Source of the DNA: Synchiropus splendidus
Lineage: Eukaryota > Chordata > Actinopteri > Syngnathiformes > Callionymidae
Reading direction: 5' to 3'
Length of the DNA: 64,000 bases
Assembly (NCBI RefSeq): GCF_027744825.2
Contig: NC_071334.1
Coordinates: 71,423,937-71,487,936 of the forward strand
The notes beneath the pieces are model-generated. The model made no database searches, was not told the DNA's origin, and saw only the letters and a list, made by a program, of their open reading frames with translations. This document shows positions 32,878-44,775 of this stretch, in pieces; the first letter of the stretch is position 1, and each line of letters opens with the position of its first letter. Position numbers and translations under genes: made by a program.

Positions 32878-35800
32878 TCACTGGTTGGCGAAGCCGTCCG
32901 CCCACAGGAAGACACTCTTCTGCTTGGCAGGCTTCGCCACGGGCTCCGGCACCGACGGCGGATCGTCGGCGCAGCTGTGCTTCTTCAGCTGCCGAGGGTC
33001 CGAGAATCCCTGGCTGCAGCGGGCGCACGTGTACAGCTTGACCCCCGTGTGGATCTGCATGTGCGACTTGAGCTGGTTGGACTGCCGGAACTTCCTGCTG
33101 CACACCACACACTCGTAAGGCTTCTCCCCCGTGTGCACCAGCAGGTGGCGATGGAAGTTTTGCGGCGTGCGGAACTCCCGGCCGCAGTGCTGGCACTTGT
33201 GTGGCTTGACGCCACTGTGCAGCAGCTGGTGCTGCCTGAGCTGCGACTGCAGCAGGAAGCTCTTGTCGCAGGCGTGGCAGACGTGGGGCCGCTCGCCGCT
33301 GTGCTGCCGCCTGTGGTACAGGTACAGGTGGCGCTGGTGGAAGGAGCGGCCGCACGTCTCGCACACAAACTCCTTGCTGCTGCTGTGCATCTTCTCGTGC
33401 GTGCGCAAGCTCACGCTGCTGCTGAAGCTCTTGCTGCAGATCTTGCAGCTGAAGGCTTTGACGCCGGGGTTTCGTCGGCGCCTGGCCACGGCGGCGTTGG
33501 CCCCGCCTCCCTCGCGGTGCACCAGCTGCTGGTGCTTCTGAAGCTGACAGTTGTAGAAGAAGGTCTTCCCGCACACGTCGCACATGAAGGGCTTCTCCAC
33601 GCCGTGAACCAGCATGTGAGTCTTCAAAGCCCAGGTTCCAGAGAAGCCCTCGCCGCACTGGTCGCACCTGCAGACAGCCAACAGTGAGTGGGACAGACGC
33701 GGCTCGGGAGAGGCTGCGCACCAGCCGCTCACCTGAAGGGCTTCTCTCCGCTGTGGAGCCTCAGGTGTCTCTGCAGGTTGTACTTGAGGCCAAAGCTCAG
33801 ACCACACGTGGGGCAGGTGAAGGGCTTCTCGCCACTGTGGACCACGCCGTGGTGCAGCAGGCTCATCTTGGACTTGAAGGCCTTGTCGCACTGCGAGCAC
33901 TTGAAGGGCCGCTCCTCGGAGTGCGACCTCTTGTGGACCCGCAGGTTGCTGGCGGTGCTGAACCTCTTCCCGCAGGTCTGGCAGCCGTGCGGCCGGGCGC
34001 CGGTGTGGACGCTCTGGTGTTCTCGCAGTCCCTTCTTCCGCCGGAATTCTTTCCCACACACGTCGCACATGAAGGCTTTGACTTCAGTGTGAGACACCTG
34101 GTGGTAGCGCAGGGCTGCAGCCGAGGTGAAGGTGCGCTCGCACTGCCCGCACTGAAGCGGGCTCTTCTCCAGCCGGTGGCTGGCCTGGTGAACCCGCAGC
34201 TGCCGCAGCTGCCGGAACTTCTTGTGGCACTGGTCGCAGGACAACAGCTGATCGGGATCCTGGCTCTGCGCCGCCCTCAGCTGGTGGACCAGCATGTGCT
34301 TCTGCAGCGTGCGAGCTTTGTAGAAGCCCTTGTCGCAGCTGCTGCAGGGGAAAGGCTTGACGTGCCGCGCCGCGTGCTTCTTCAGCTGGTGCTGCTGGTG
34401 GAAACCTTTGCTGCACAGCTCGCAGAAGAAGCGCTTCTCTTTGTAGAGTTCTCGCCGCCGCTGCCGCTCTTGCTCCTTCAGCAGTTCGCCTGCAGAGAGG
34501 CCAGAGCACGCTCACTTCCGGTTCACGCCGCAGGGACCTCACTGTCTCGCGTCACCTGACTCAGCCTGGGAAGCCTCTCTGGACTCGTCACTCGGCAGCT
34601 TCTGAACACAGCACAGCAGGACGGTCAAGCAGTGGCCAAGCGGCGCCATCGCAAACAGAAGCAACTCACTGGGACCGGAGCGGGCGGGGCCTCCACCTCA
34701 GCAAGTGAGGTCGCAGCTTCTAGCAGCACCTGGCTGCAAGTGACTGCAACGTGAAGTGGAGGCTGCTCCATTGACGGCGAGAGACTCCACGTGCAGTTGC
34801 CGGGCGGCGGAGAGCAGGCGGCCGCCAGCTTGGGAGGGGCCGACGGGTCTGGAGGGACGGCAGGTGAAGAGCTTCAGGAAAGGTGAGCCATGGGGTCGTG
34901 CTCGGGATGAGCAACGTCCTCCTCCGACTGCCACGCCCAGAGAGCCCGTGCCTGAAGTGGTCGTGCCGGTCTGTGGAGGGCTTCTGGCTGGACACAGCAA
35001 CATTCGCTTCACCAGTAGCGACAGCGTGCGACGGCACCTGAGGCGGACGTGAGCGATCACACGGCAAATACAGCAGGTACAGACTGAAGGTCTCACCCTG
35101 GCTCCGTGTTCCTTCCCAGGAGCACGTATGGCTCGGCAGGAACAACACTGTGGCTCCAGCTCAACAGTGTTTGAAACACTGGAGCTGTTCCTCACATCAT
35201 CACGTTTGCTTTCAAACGACTAAAGCACAGAGCACATGACGCACAGACCGTTTGCTGGGAAATGTGCCAAACAATGAAGAGAACTGACTCTTGATTCTTC
35301 AAACAAAATCCTGTTTGTCTTTTTTTAGAATTATTCAGACTTAATCGTTGCTCCTAGTCAAACACGTCAGCCATTTCTATCCTAGTCATGAAATCCAGGA
35401 TACGCTGTGGGCACTCCATGGGTCAGAACAAAAACCTGCACCCACTCTGTGGATCAGTGTCAGGCCCCTGGGTCAAATCCTCAGATATTAATCCTGATGG
35501 TAACTAGTCAGTCGCTAAAGCTTCAAGGTGTTTGGTCGACAAGACTAGGTACACTAATCTGACAGGGCCAGGGTTGGTTCCAACCAAAATAACAAGAAAA
35601 TGCAATGGCTTTTTGGCGACTAAAAGTGGAATTGAAAAACAAAAAAGTATGAATGTCACTTAAACTAATAAAAATGAAATGACAGTTGACACCAAGACGA
35701 GACAGAACTACACTTGAAATATGCTGCCAAAAATCTTGCCCAAACTTCCCATCGAAAGTTGGAGTCCACAGAGCCATCAACGCAGTTTAACAGGGACGTC

Positions 35801-36487
35801 AGACGTTCAAACAGGTTCTCACCCGAGGACTTCTGGGGCATCTTTCTCACGCTTGGCTGTTTTTCCACCTGCGACCTTGGTGCTGGGCCCAGGCTCTTCT
35901 TGAAGAGCTCACTCTCCTCAAACACGTTAGCAGTGAGCTCATGGAAGACGCAGCAGATCTTCCTCGCCACCTGCTTCACAGCTGCATTCAGGACCTCAGT
36001 CACCAGTGTCTGCAGGAAAACACGAGGCACTGCTTTATCTTCAGTGTCAAACAAACCAGCGCACGACTTCGTCTTTCAATCAATTGTTCCGTCCATTTCC
36101 GCCCACGCAGGTCGTTATCTTACAGTCATCTGACCGTCACAAGAGAAGATGCAACACGGACTGATGTCGCTGCGGAAAACCGTCTCATACAAACACAGTG
36201 TGGCGCACGCCTTCCTCGCGTCGTCGCCGGAAGTGAGCTGCGGGTCTGCCTCCAAAGAGGGTTTCGGACAAAGTTCTGCTGCGAGGGAAGACGAGATAGT
36301 CCCCGAGGAGGAGAAGCCGATCAGCTCAGAACAAACAGCCCCTCACCTCGACGCCCGTTTCGCTCGAACGCAGCATGCCCGAACCGAGCGTTTCCATTAT
36401 CACCGCGGTGGCGGACTCCACCGCCAGCGCCAAGATCCGTTCCGTCTGAGAGCGGAAAGTTTGCGAAGCTTCAACTTGGCTCGTCAT
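32878..36487 (-). CDS. C2H2 zinc-finger protein with 16 fingers and a helical, non-KRAB N-terminus
   Basis: Six exons join in phase: 36487-36347, 36009-35823, 34743-34670, 34601-34556, 34489-33733 and 33667-32878, for 664 residues. The N-terminal ~110 residues (FRSQTERILALAVESATAVI, then NAAVKQVARKICCVFHELTA) look like two amphipathic helices similar to those at the start of many fish zinc-finger proteins. An acidic linker (SDESREASQAES) and a basic stretch (ERQRRRELYKEKR) precede the fingers. Most of the 16 fingers are canonical C-X2-C-X12-H-X3-H with TGEKP-like linkers. The last (YTCARCSQGF...KKHSC) ends in Cys instead of His. It is presumably a nuclear DNA-binding regulator. I cannot name the orthologue. 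Confidence 0.85.
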
Positions 36488-36846
36488 CCTGAGCACCCAG
36501 CGCTGCAGTCCAGAAGCGGGGCGGCGAGTGTGCAATAGCTGGACCTCCTGGCCGGATGAGTCGAGAGGAGCGGGTCCGACAAGTCCAGAGCACAAGCGCA
36601 GGCTCGAACGGCTTCAACATGGCCGCCTTGTTTACATCCGGGGCTTAAGGTCTTCTTCATCTTCCTCGCGCCCGGACTTATCAGCGCTGGTTGCACTCTG
36701 CCGCCGCCTAGGGTCAATAGTGTTGTAATTACAGGTGTGACGACGCGAATGACAACAGCATCGATGATTCAGTTGTCGGTTGTTGTTTGGAGACGAGGTG
36801 TGTTTGTTTGTTAACAATGATCATGGCTGACGAGGTGAAGAAGCTT
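36488..36846. other. Spacer between the zinc-finger gene start and the EXOC3-like gene tail
   Basis: Both neighbours are on the minus strand. The 550-base gap before the EXOC3-like stop codon must contain the zinc-finger promoter. A poly(A) signal for the EXOC3-like gene lies at 36847-36852. Confidence 0.5.
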
Positions 36847-36852
36847 TTTATT
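36847..36852 (-). promoter_or_regulatory. Poly(A) signal of the EXOC3-like gene
   Basis: AATAAA on the minus strand, about 180 bases past the stop codon. Confidence 0.6.
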
Positions 36853-37034
36853 GGTGACGACTGGAACCCCAAACTTGAAACTGATTCCAAAGCTTCCCCC
36901 AGACACACAGTGGGTCACGTGGTCTGGTGGCGGCCGCCCGGGACCGGAGCCCAGGGCAGGAGGGCCCACGTCTGTGACGGGGTCAGCGGCGGACGCCAGC
37001 CCAGCGCGTGTCCCCGGGTTCCGCCACAGGAGCT

Positions 37035-40000
37035 TCAGAGTGCATGGGTGGCGCTGTCCCGACGGGGCGCTCGGCCTGTCCGACGGCGAGGCCCGATGGC
37101 GCCCACGCAAGAGACAAGCCGGCTCATGCCCAGATTCAGGCAGCGCACCTCCGAGGTGACCGGGACCTCCGAGAAGACGGCGCGGTCGCGGGACATCCTG
37201 GCCGAGGGGCAGCCACTGCTCTCGATGTCAGACACGATGTCCAGGATCTCCTGACGCTCCGACTGCCGCGCGCCTCCTCGGATGTTCAGCAGCGCCGACA
37301 CGTGCTTCTTCCTTCACACACAGGAAGTCAAGGTTCGATGGGAGGCTCCTCTCGAGATCCTCGTCACGTCATTGGCCCAGCGGTTTTCCTACCGGATGTC
37401 CGGAAACTCTCGGGCCAGGATGCCCACCTCCATCTGGACAGCAGGGATGTCCTCCAGCTGTAGGATCTCAGAAATGTGAGCCAGAGCGCCGTCGAGCCAG
37501 GAGGAGGGCGACTCCTGACACACACACACACACACACACAGTGTTAGGACTTCAGGAGGTCCTCTCCTGGCCATCGCCCTTTCCCCAGCCTCTCCCCCGG
37601 AACTCTGAACCAAACAGGAGCCCAGGTTCTTGTCCTCATAAGAGGGGTGTTTCCCCAGCCTCTGCCCCTGAAGCAGGGCTGAGGTTTTGACCCTCCAAAC
37701 CTACAGCGTACCAACTCTTTAAACAGGGCCCGGATGAGTCGTCCCTCGTCCCGGAGCCGCGTGGACATCTTCTTCCTGGTCTTCAGCGACCTGCAGACGA
37801 TGCGTCCTCGCATCAGCGCTCGCAGATACTCCACCACCACGCGCCGATGCACCTCGGCCACCAGCAGCTGAGGACGGGAGCCCTGTGTGAGTGTGCGGGT
37901 GGACCTGCGGGGGGCGCTGTGTCACCTGGTAGGGAGGACTCTCCATCTTCTGGTATCTTGTGAAAGACTCTCGGATCAGCGCCTCGATGTTGTCGTAGGG
38001 CTCTGTGCTGTTCAGCCACTTCCTCCTCACCAGCTGCTCGAACAGGGGCTGGACACACACGCACAGGTCACGCCGGAGTCGCTCGCCTCTCCGAGGCCTT
38101 GATGTGTGTGTGTGTACCTTGATGTGCACGTACAGACGCTCGGTCAGCACGCGGACGCCCTGCAGGACCACCAGGTCCAGAGACTTGAAGGCTCGACTCA
38201 GAGAGTCGGCGCCGGCGGGCGGATCGGGCTCGGCGCAGCGCTGCGTGAAGCCCCTGCAACACACACCGTCAGCACCTGTGTGGGGGCCGCGCTGGCTGGG
38301 GGTGCGTGTGTGGCACCTGAGGGGCGGGCAGAAGTTGACCATGGCGATGGTTCTGGACACATAACTGTCCTGGCTGTCTCCAAACGCAGCGCTCTGCATC
38401 CCCTCGTGGAACATCTCCACCTTCCGCTGGAAACTAAGGCAACAAAGGCTGTTGACATGAGGAGCAGGTGCGAGGCAGCGTGGAGAGTCACCTGAAGAGG
38501 AAGTCGGCCAGGCCGTTCAGGGTGCACAGCGCCACCCTGGAGCCCAGGCTGGAGCTGATGAGGGCAGAGCGCTCCAGGTCCAGCTGCAGCCTCTGACACA
38601 CAAACACTGCGCTCACATCACGGACATCCTCACGCCCTGACGCCGCTCCTACCTGCACCACGGTGGCCGCCATCGGCAGGTGGAACTCCTCAGCCTGCGC
38701 TGGCTCCAGCCAGCGCTTCTCCTCCTCCTCCAGGAGCTGAACCATCTCCACGGTGACGTTGGCCTGAGGGAGAGAGGGTCAGACGGCCAGCTGCTAGCAG
38801 GAGAGCGCCACCCTTCTCACCCTGACGAAGTTCAGGCAGTCCTGCTCCAGACGCTCCACCATCACCGCCGGCAGCAGAGGACTGAGGCGAGAGCCGCAGA
38901 AGGGGCTGGTGATACACACGGTGCCCAGAACATCCCTGGAACAAGCGCAGACTGGTGACTGGCTGGGTCTGTCTCCAACACCATGGTTTGTTGACGTCTC
39001 AATAGAAGAGTGAACTCAGTGCAGAGATGAGAAACTCAATGTTCCAGGTCTCTGGTAGAAGCCGCTGGTGTCTGACAGGCTGCTCTGCCAGCTTTATTTA
39101 GGGCTTCAATGGAGCCCTCTGTCTGTCTGTCTGTCTGTCTGTCTGCTGTGTCTCATGTCTCTGAACAGTTGAACTATGGAGCAGTCTGGACACAGTTCCT
39201 AGATGCTGCTGAAGAAACATTACCAAGGCAGAGGAGCGCCTCAGAGAACCTATGAGGACCACTCCATCTCATCAAAGAAACAGGGATCCAGAGAGTCAGA
39301 GTCCACCAGTGTCATGATCCAAGGTTCCCTGGATTCAACATCACTTTCAAACGACCACGGTGAACCACAGTCCACCACACTCTCCACAGCTGTCACACGC
39401 CGCGGAGCTGGAGAGCGCCGTCACCCTCTCCTCATGTTCACGTGTGCAGCCAGTGAGCCGTGGGTTTATGGAGTTTAAGGTGAGATGCAGAAGTGTCGGC
39501 GTGGGGACTGTGTTTGGCGAGATGTTGTGGACGGTTCCTCGCATGTACCTCTGGTAGATGTTGTGCAGCCAGTCCAGGAGGGAGTAGACGTCAGGCACGT
39601 CCAGCTGGGAGTCAGCCACCACCTCCAGACGTCGTGCCAGAGCCGCGTGGTAACTCTGCACATACACCTGTGGGGAGAAGGCCAGGGGTGACCTTTGACC
39701 TCGTCTGAACTCTGACCGTGCGCGAGCCACCTGGAAGGCCTCGTACTCCTCGGGGTACGTGGACACCACGTTCCTCCTGGCAGCTGTGAGCTCCTCCACC
39801 ACACACACTCGCAGCCGGTCCAGGTAGCCGCGCAGTTCCCCAGGGACGTGGCCCCTCTGAGGCAGGGACCAGTCGGCCGCGTCCTCCACCGCCTCCTTCC
39901 AGCGCTGCCGCAGCTGACGTGGCCTCCGACCACCAGGGGGCGGCGTCGTGTTGACAGCCCAGTCTCTGTCGGCCTGCTCCTCCTGCTGCAGCACCTGCAC

Positions 40001-42561
40001 GCACACACACCTTTGCATCTCTATCCTTGTGGGGACCTAACCCAAACACATGGCTGAACCAGGCTGGGACCCAGCTATTTGGAAATCTTGCCCTCAAATT
40101 GAGGCTTAACCTCGTGGGGTCCCCACAAGGAGAGTGTTTTGTCAAGAATTGGTCCCCACAAAGTCGGATAAACAAGGCCACCTGCACCACGAGGCACAGG
40201 TTGGGTCCAGCGGTGGGGGAGCGGAGCGACTCCCTCACGATGGCCCACAGCTCCTTCTGCAGCTCCTCATACAGAAGCTCCACATCCCTCCGCTTCCGTC
40301 GGGTGCCGTCCTTGGCAGCGGGACTCGGGGCGTCGTCAGCGTGAGTGGGCGGAGCCCGCTCTGCCGCATGGCACTCCTGCTCCAGCTCCAGGATATGAGA
40401 GTCAGCCAGGAGCAGGTCGCGCGTCTTCACCAGCTGCAGGATCTCCAGCACTGTGGAGGACAGGTGAGATCAGCATCAAAGTGGGAGGGTTCTCCACCAG
40501 CTCCGACAGGCTGGACCGGCATCTGGCTCAGGAGGAACGCTCCGGAGCGTCAGATTCCTGTCTCGCTTGCTTTGACCGTGGACCTGCCTGGGCCTGGACC
40601 TCAGGCTCCGACCGGGCCTCAACCTCTCCGGGTTGTTTGAGATTCCAGGCGTGCAGATGTGTATCTCCATGCTGGTCCCAACTCTGGAGCAGGTTACAGC
40701 TGAGGTGTGGAGGGCAGAGCATGCAGAGACCTGGACCGCTGAGGGGGAGCAGACCAGACGCAGGGATCCACAGGCACGTCGGTCGTTCAGTGCAAGAGAG
40801 ACGGTCTCAGCCCCTCACTGTCTCTGGTCCCAGGCTCCACCTCCACAGACACACCCGACTCAGCACTTGACACCAGTCCAGGAGGGGGCACCAGATATCA
40901 TGCGGGGTGGTTGGGTCAGGGTCTCTCACCTGAAAGCGGCTCCCGTGGCTTCACTTCGTCCTGCGCCGCCTCCTCCGGCTGGAGCTCCGGACCTTCTGAG
41001 GAGCGCTCAGCACCAGACTCTCGTTTCTTGGCCCGACCCACCATCTTCATGAAGGATACGCGCCGGCTGCCTGAGTCACACTCGCTCTCCGGGCGGCTGA
41101 GCTCACCATTGGTCAGCGAGTCCTTCCGGAGACTCAGAGTGTCGCGGTACTTCCCAGCAAACCTGCAGGACAGCGGGGACTGAGAGAAGCCGGGTCTCCC
41201 TCCAGACCACTGTTGGGACCGGCCCACTCCAGATCTGAGCTCCAGACCGGCCTCCAGACCCACAGAGGAAAGTGTCATGTGAAAGAAGGACTCATGAGGG
41301 CTCTCAAAGGGACCCACTAGAGGGCCACAGTGGGAGCAGGTGTTGGTTTCGAACTCATCAGGAGGAGACACCAAGGCTGTCGTTGGTGTCAGCTGACACC
41401 TGATTGGTTCACCAACATGAGCCTGGACCCACGGAGGCTCAGTTGTGGATCACACCCTCAACTGTCTGGGTCTGGTCTCACTCTTGACCCCCAAATCTCT
41501 CACTCTCAACCCCCAAATGTCTCACTCTCGACCCCCAAATCTCTCACTCTCGACCCCCAAATCTCTCACTCTCGACCCCCAAATCTCTCATTCTCTACCC
41601 CCAAATGTCTTACTCACGACCCCCAAATCTCTCACTCTCGACCCCCAAATGTCTCACTCTCGACCCCCAAATCTCTCACTCTCGACCCCCAAATCGCTCA
41701 CTCTCGACCCCAAATGTCTCACTCTCGACCCCCCCCGAATGTCTCACTCTCTACCTCCAAATGTCTCACTCTAGACCCCCCAAATGTCTCACTCTCAACC
41801 CCCAAATGTCTCACTCTCGACCCCCAAATGTCTCACTCTCTACCTCCAAATGTCTCACTCTCTACCTCCAAATGTCTCACTCTCATCCCCCAAATGTCTC
41901 ACTCTCGACCCCCAAATCTCTCACTCTCGACCCCCAAATCTCTCACTCTCGACCCCCAAATGTCTCACTCTCTACCTCCAAATGTCTCACTCTCGACCCC
42001 CAAATGTCTCACTCTCGACCCAAAATCTCTCACTCTCGACCCCCAAATCTCTCACTCTCAACCCCCAAATGTCTCACTCTCGACCCCAAATGTCTCACTC
42101 TCGACCCCCAAATGTCTCAGTCTCCACCCCCGAACGCCTCGTCTCGACACCCTCCGGTCTGGATCCTGCCTGGGTCTCTGCTCCGACACTAACCTGAGCA
42201 GACTTCCCTCGGAGCTCCTGCGGCCCCTCTTCTTCTTCAGGCTCGGGGAGGGCGTTCCCTGCAGGGAGCCCTGTGGCGACGGAGTCTCGCTGCCTTTGGC
42301 CCTCCCTGAGGCGCGAAGGCTCTTCCCAATCTTTCCCAGAGTCTTCAGGGGGGACGTCAGCTTGAAGGAGGTCCTCCCAGACTGGCTGCCCTTGCTCTTC
42401 TTCCCCTCGTTGGCCTCGTTCTCGTCCTCCTCGTCCTCAAACGGGTTCCGGTCTCGTGGCGCCACGCCGTCCAGCAGCAAGCTGCCGGGGGGCCAGCCAT
42501 CCTCGGGGTCGCCGCTGGCCTCCTCCCCAAAGGGGTTGTGGTGGTGGGGGGGGAGGCTCAT
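37035..42561 (-). CDS. Exocyst complex component 3-like (EXOC3L/TNFAIP2 family), multi-exon
   Basis: The long N-terminal exon begins MSLPPHHHNPFGEE after an acceptor-like CTTCGCAG. In-frame ATGs at 42637-42639 and 42664-42666 are alternatives. It has two NPF motifs (NPFGEE, NPFEDEEDE), then basic serine-rich sequence (PLKTLGKIGKSLRASGRAKG). Next are SRRVSFMKMVGRAKK (41.05 kb) and the Sec6-type helical rods: VLEILQLVKTRDLLLADSHI (40.4 kb), LDWLHNIYQ, SPLLPAVMVERLEQDCLNFV (38.85 kb), QLVRRKWLNSTEPYDNIEAL (38.0 kb), VAEVHRRVVVEYLRALMRGR and SSWLDGALAHISEILQLEDI. The stop is at 37035-37037. Family members are Sec6-like and linked to exocytosis or membrane protrusion. The order resembles EXOC3L2 most, but the paralogue is uncertain. 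No lesions were seen. Confidence 0.82.
39119..39145. repeat. (TGTC)n tetranucleotide repeat
   Basis: About six to seven tandem GTCT units in an EXOC3-like intron. Confidence 0.9.
40006..40180. repeat. Dispersed 'GTGGGGACC ... CCCCACAAGG' element
   Basis: It begins TCTATCCTTGTGGGGACC and contains the inverted motif GGTCCCCACAAGG and a second GGTCCCCACAAAG, next to a CA run. Related copies lie at about 3.45, 13.5, 23.24, 37.56, 42.94 and 46.6 kb. Confidence 0.7.
41475..42130. repeat. 22-bp minisatellite in an EXOC3-like intron
   Basis: About 30 tandem units of the type 'ctctcgacccccaaatgtct', with variants 'ctctacctccaaatg'. Because 22 is not a multiple of three, all three plus frames read through and give false repetitive proteins. 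Confidence 0.95.
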
Positions 42562-43672
42562 CCTGCGAAGGATCAAGACACCGTCCAGCAGCACGCTGTG
42601 GCTCTTTAGGCAACCGTGCAGGTTCTGGAGGAGAGGCATGGCGGAGAGGGGGCGGGAGGAGGGCACGCGGTCCGACCTGGGGAGAGAGAACTTCAGCCAT
42701 CAACCGCTCGCACCCTGGTCACCATGGCAACACCGAAGGCTTCACAGGTGGAGAAGGTGAGAAACAAGAAGAAGGGGGAGATGTTTCTCCAGGACTGGGC
42801 AGCGTCACACACGAGTCAGAGGACGAGCGAGTGCGAGTCAATTCCACCTCACATCCTGAAATTAGAGCTTCGTTTCAAACTCGGGTTTTAACTTCCTTTT
42901 TCTTGTTTGCAGACACACACACACACTCTGTCCTTGTGGGGACCTCTCCGGCCCATCACCCTGCCCCCAGTCTCTTCCTGTCAAAACACATGGCTCACCT
43001 GAACCAGGACTCTGAACCAGAGTGAGACCCAGATACAATGAGCAAGAATTGGTCCCCACAAGGACCGACGAGAACCCAGAGGGAAGTGTGGTCTCCAGAA
43101 ATACTGACGGGGTTTTCCTTGACGGGTCAGCAGCGACAAACAACTGAGGCGGAAGCTGGACTGATAGTGAGAGGGGCAGAGGTGGGAGCACCGGGTCTGG
43201 CCCGGAGCAGATGAAGCAACGTGTTGCCATGAGGCCATGTGACCCGGGGTGGGCTCGGGTGTCTCCTCAGGGAGGGTCACACTTGTGGTGTTTTGTCGTG
43301 CTGAGCACAGCCTTCGTCTGATGAAGGAAACCGAACAAAGAAGAACTTCCTGTTAGTCATTATCAGAGCCACGCTCTCGGACTGGGCCGGACCAGGGACT
43401 CCAGAGTCCAGAGAGGGAGTGGAGCCACCTAACCTGTTAATGTTTGTCGTCGTCGGGGAAACGATCTGCTGCTGTTGTGACTTTGACCAGAGGTGTGGCT
43501 CTCGGCTCAGGATCATGGGGAAGACTTCCTGCTCAGCTGCCAGAACCGGTCCAAGTCCAGGTCCATGCAGTGTTTGTGTTGAAAACACCAGAAGGGACGA
43601 CAAGACTCGACAAAGGCACCAGACTCTGGAGAGAAAGGTGAGACAGGAGAGGAGGCTCCAGGTGCTGGTCAC
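42562..43672. other. 5' flank of the EXOC3-like gene, with a dispersed repeat copy
   Basis: 42.92-43.09 kb holds a copy of the GTGGGGACC element beside a CA run. Upstream non-coding exons are possible. No other coding signal was found. Confidence 0.5.
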
Positions 43673-44775
43673 CATGACGACACTGAGGCGTCAATCACAC
43701 GCTGGTAACCATGACGACACTGAGGTGTCAATCACACGCTGGTCACCATGACGACACTGAGGTGTCAATCACACGCTGGTCACCATGACGACACTGAGGT
43801 GTCAATCACACGCTGGTCACCATGACGACACTGAGGTGTCAATCACACGCTGGTCACCATGACGACACTGAGCGTCAATCACACGCTGGTCACCATGACG
43901 ACACTGAGGTGTCAATCACACGCTGGTCACCATGACGACACTGAGGCGTCACCATGACGACACTGAGCGTCACTCACACGCTGGTCACCATGACGACACT
44001 GAGGTGTCAATCACACGCTGGTCATCATGACGACACTGAGGCGTCACCATGACGACACTGAGCGTCACTCACACGCTGGTCACCATGACGACACTGAGGT
44101 GTCAATCACACGCTGGTCACCATGACGACACTGAGGGATCACCATGACGACACTGAGGTGTCAGTCACACGCTGGTCACCATGACAACACTGAGGTGTCA
44201 ATCACACACTGGTCACCATGACGACACTGAGCGTCACTCACACGCTGGTCACCATGACGACACTGAGGCGTCACCATGACGACACTGAGGTGTCAATCAC
44301 ACGCTGGTCACCATGACGACACTGAGGTGTCAATCACACGCTGGTCACCATGACGACACTGAGCGTCACTCACACGCTGGTCACCATGACGACACTGAGG
44401 TGTCAATCACACGCTGGTCATCATGACGACACTGAGGCGTCACCATGACGACACTGAGCGTCACTCACACGCTGGTCACCATGACGACACTGAGGTGTCA
44501 ATCACACGCTGGTCACCATGACGACACTGAGGGATCACCATGACGACACTGAGGTGTCAGTCACACGCTGGTCACCATGACAACACTGAGGTGTCAATCA
44601 CACGCTGGTCACCATGACGACACTGAGGGATCACCATGACGACACTGAGGTGTCAATCACACGCTGGTCACCATGACGACACTGAGGTGTCAATCACACG
44701 CTGGTCACCATGACGACACTGAGCGTCACTCACACGCTGGTCACCATGACGACACTGAGGCGTCACTCACACCTT
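43673..44775. repeat. 37-bp minisatellite, about 30 units
   Basis: Units of 'caccatgacgacactgaggt' + 'gtcaatcacacgctggt', with shortened forms missing the second half and a block order that repeats internally. It lies between the EXOC3-like and il1rap genes. Confidence 0.95.

Noticed and set aside
36787..37254. Plus-strand frame starting METRCVCLL, with an MADEVKKLF segment
   Set aside because: It overlaps the 3' UTR and last coding exon of the EXOC3-like gene on the opposite strand; no conserved domain.
41330..42760. 476-codon plus-strand frame with SHSRPPN repeats
   Set aside because: It reads through the 22-bp minisatellite and is antisense to EXOC3-like coding exons.
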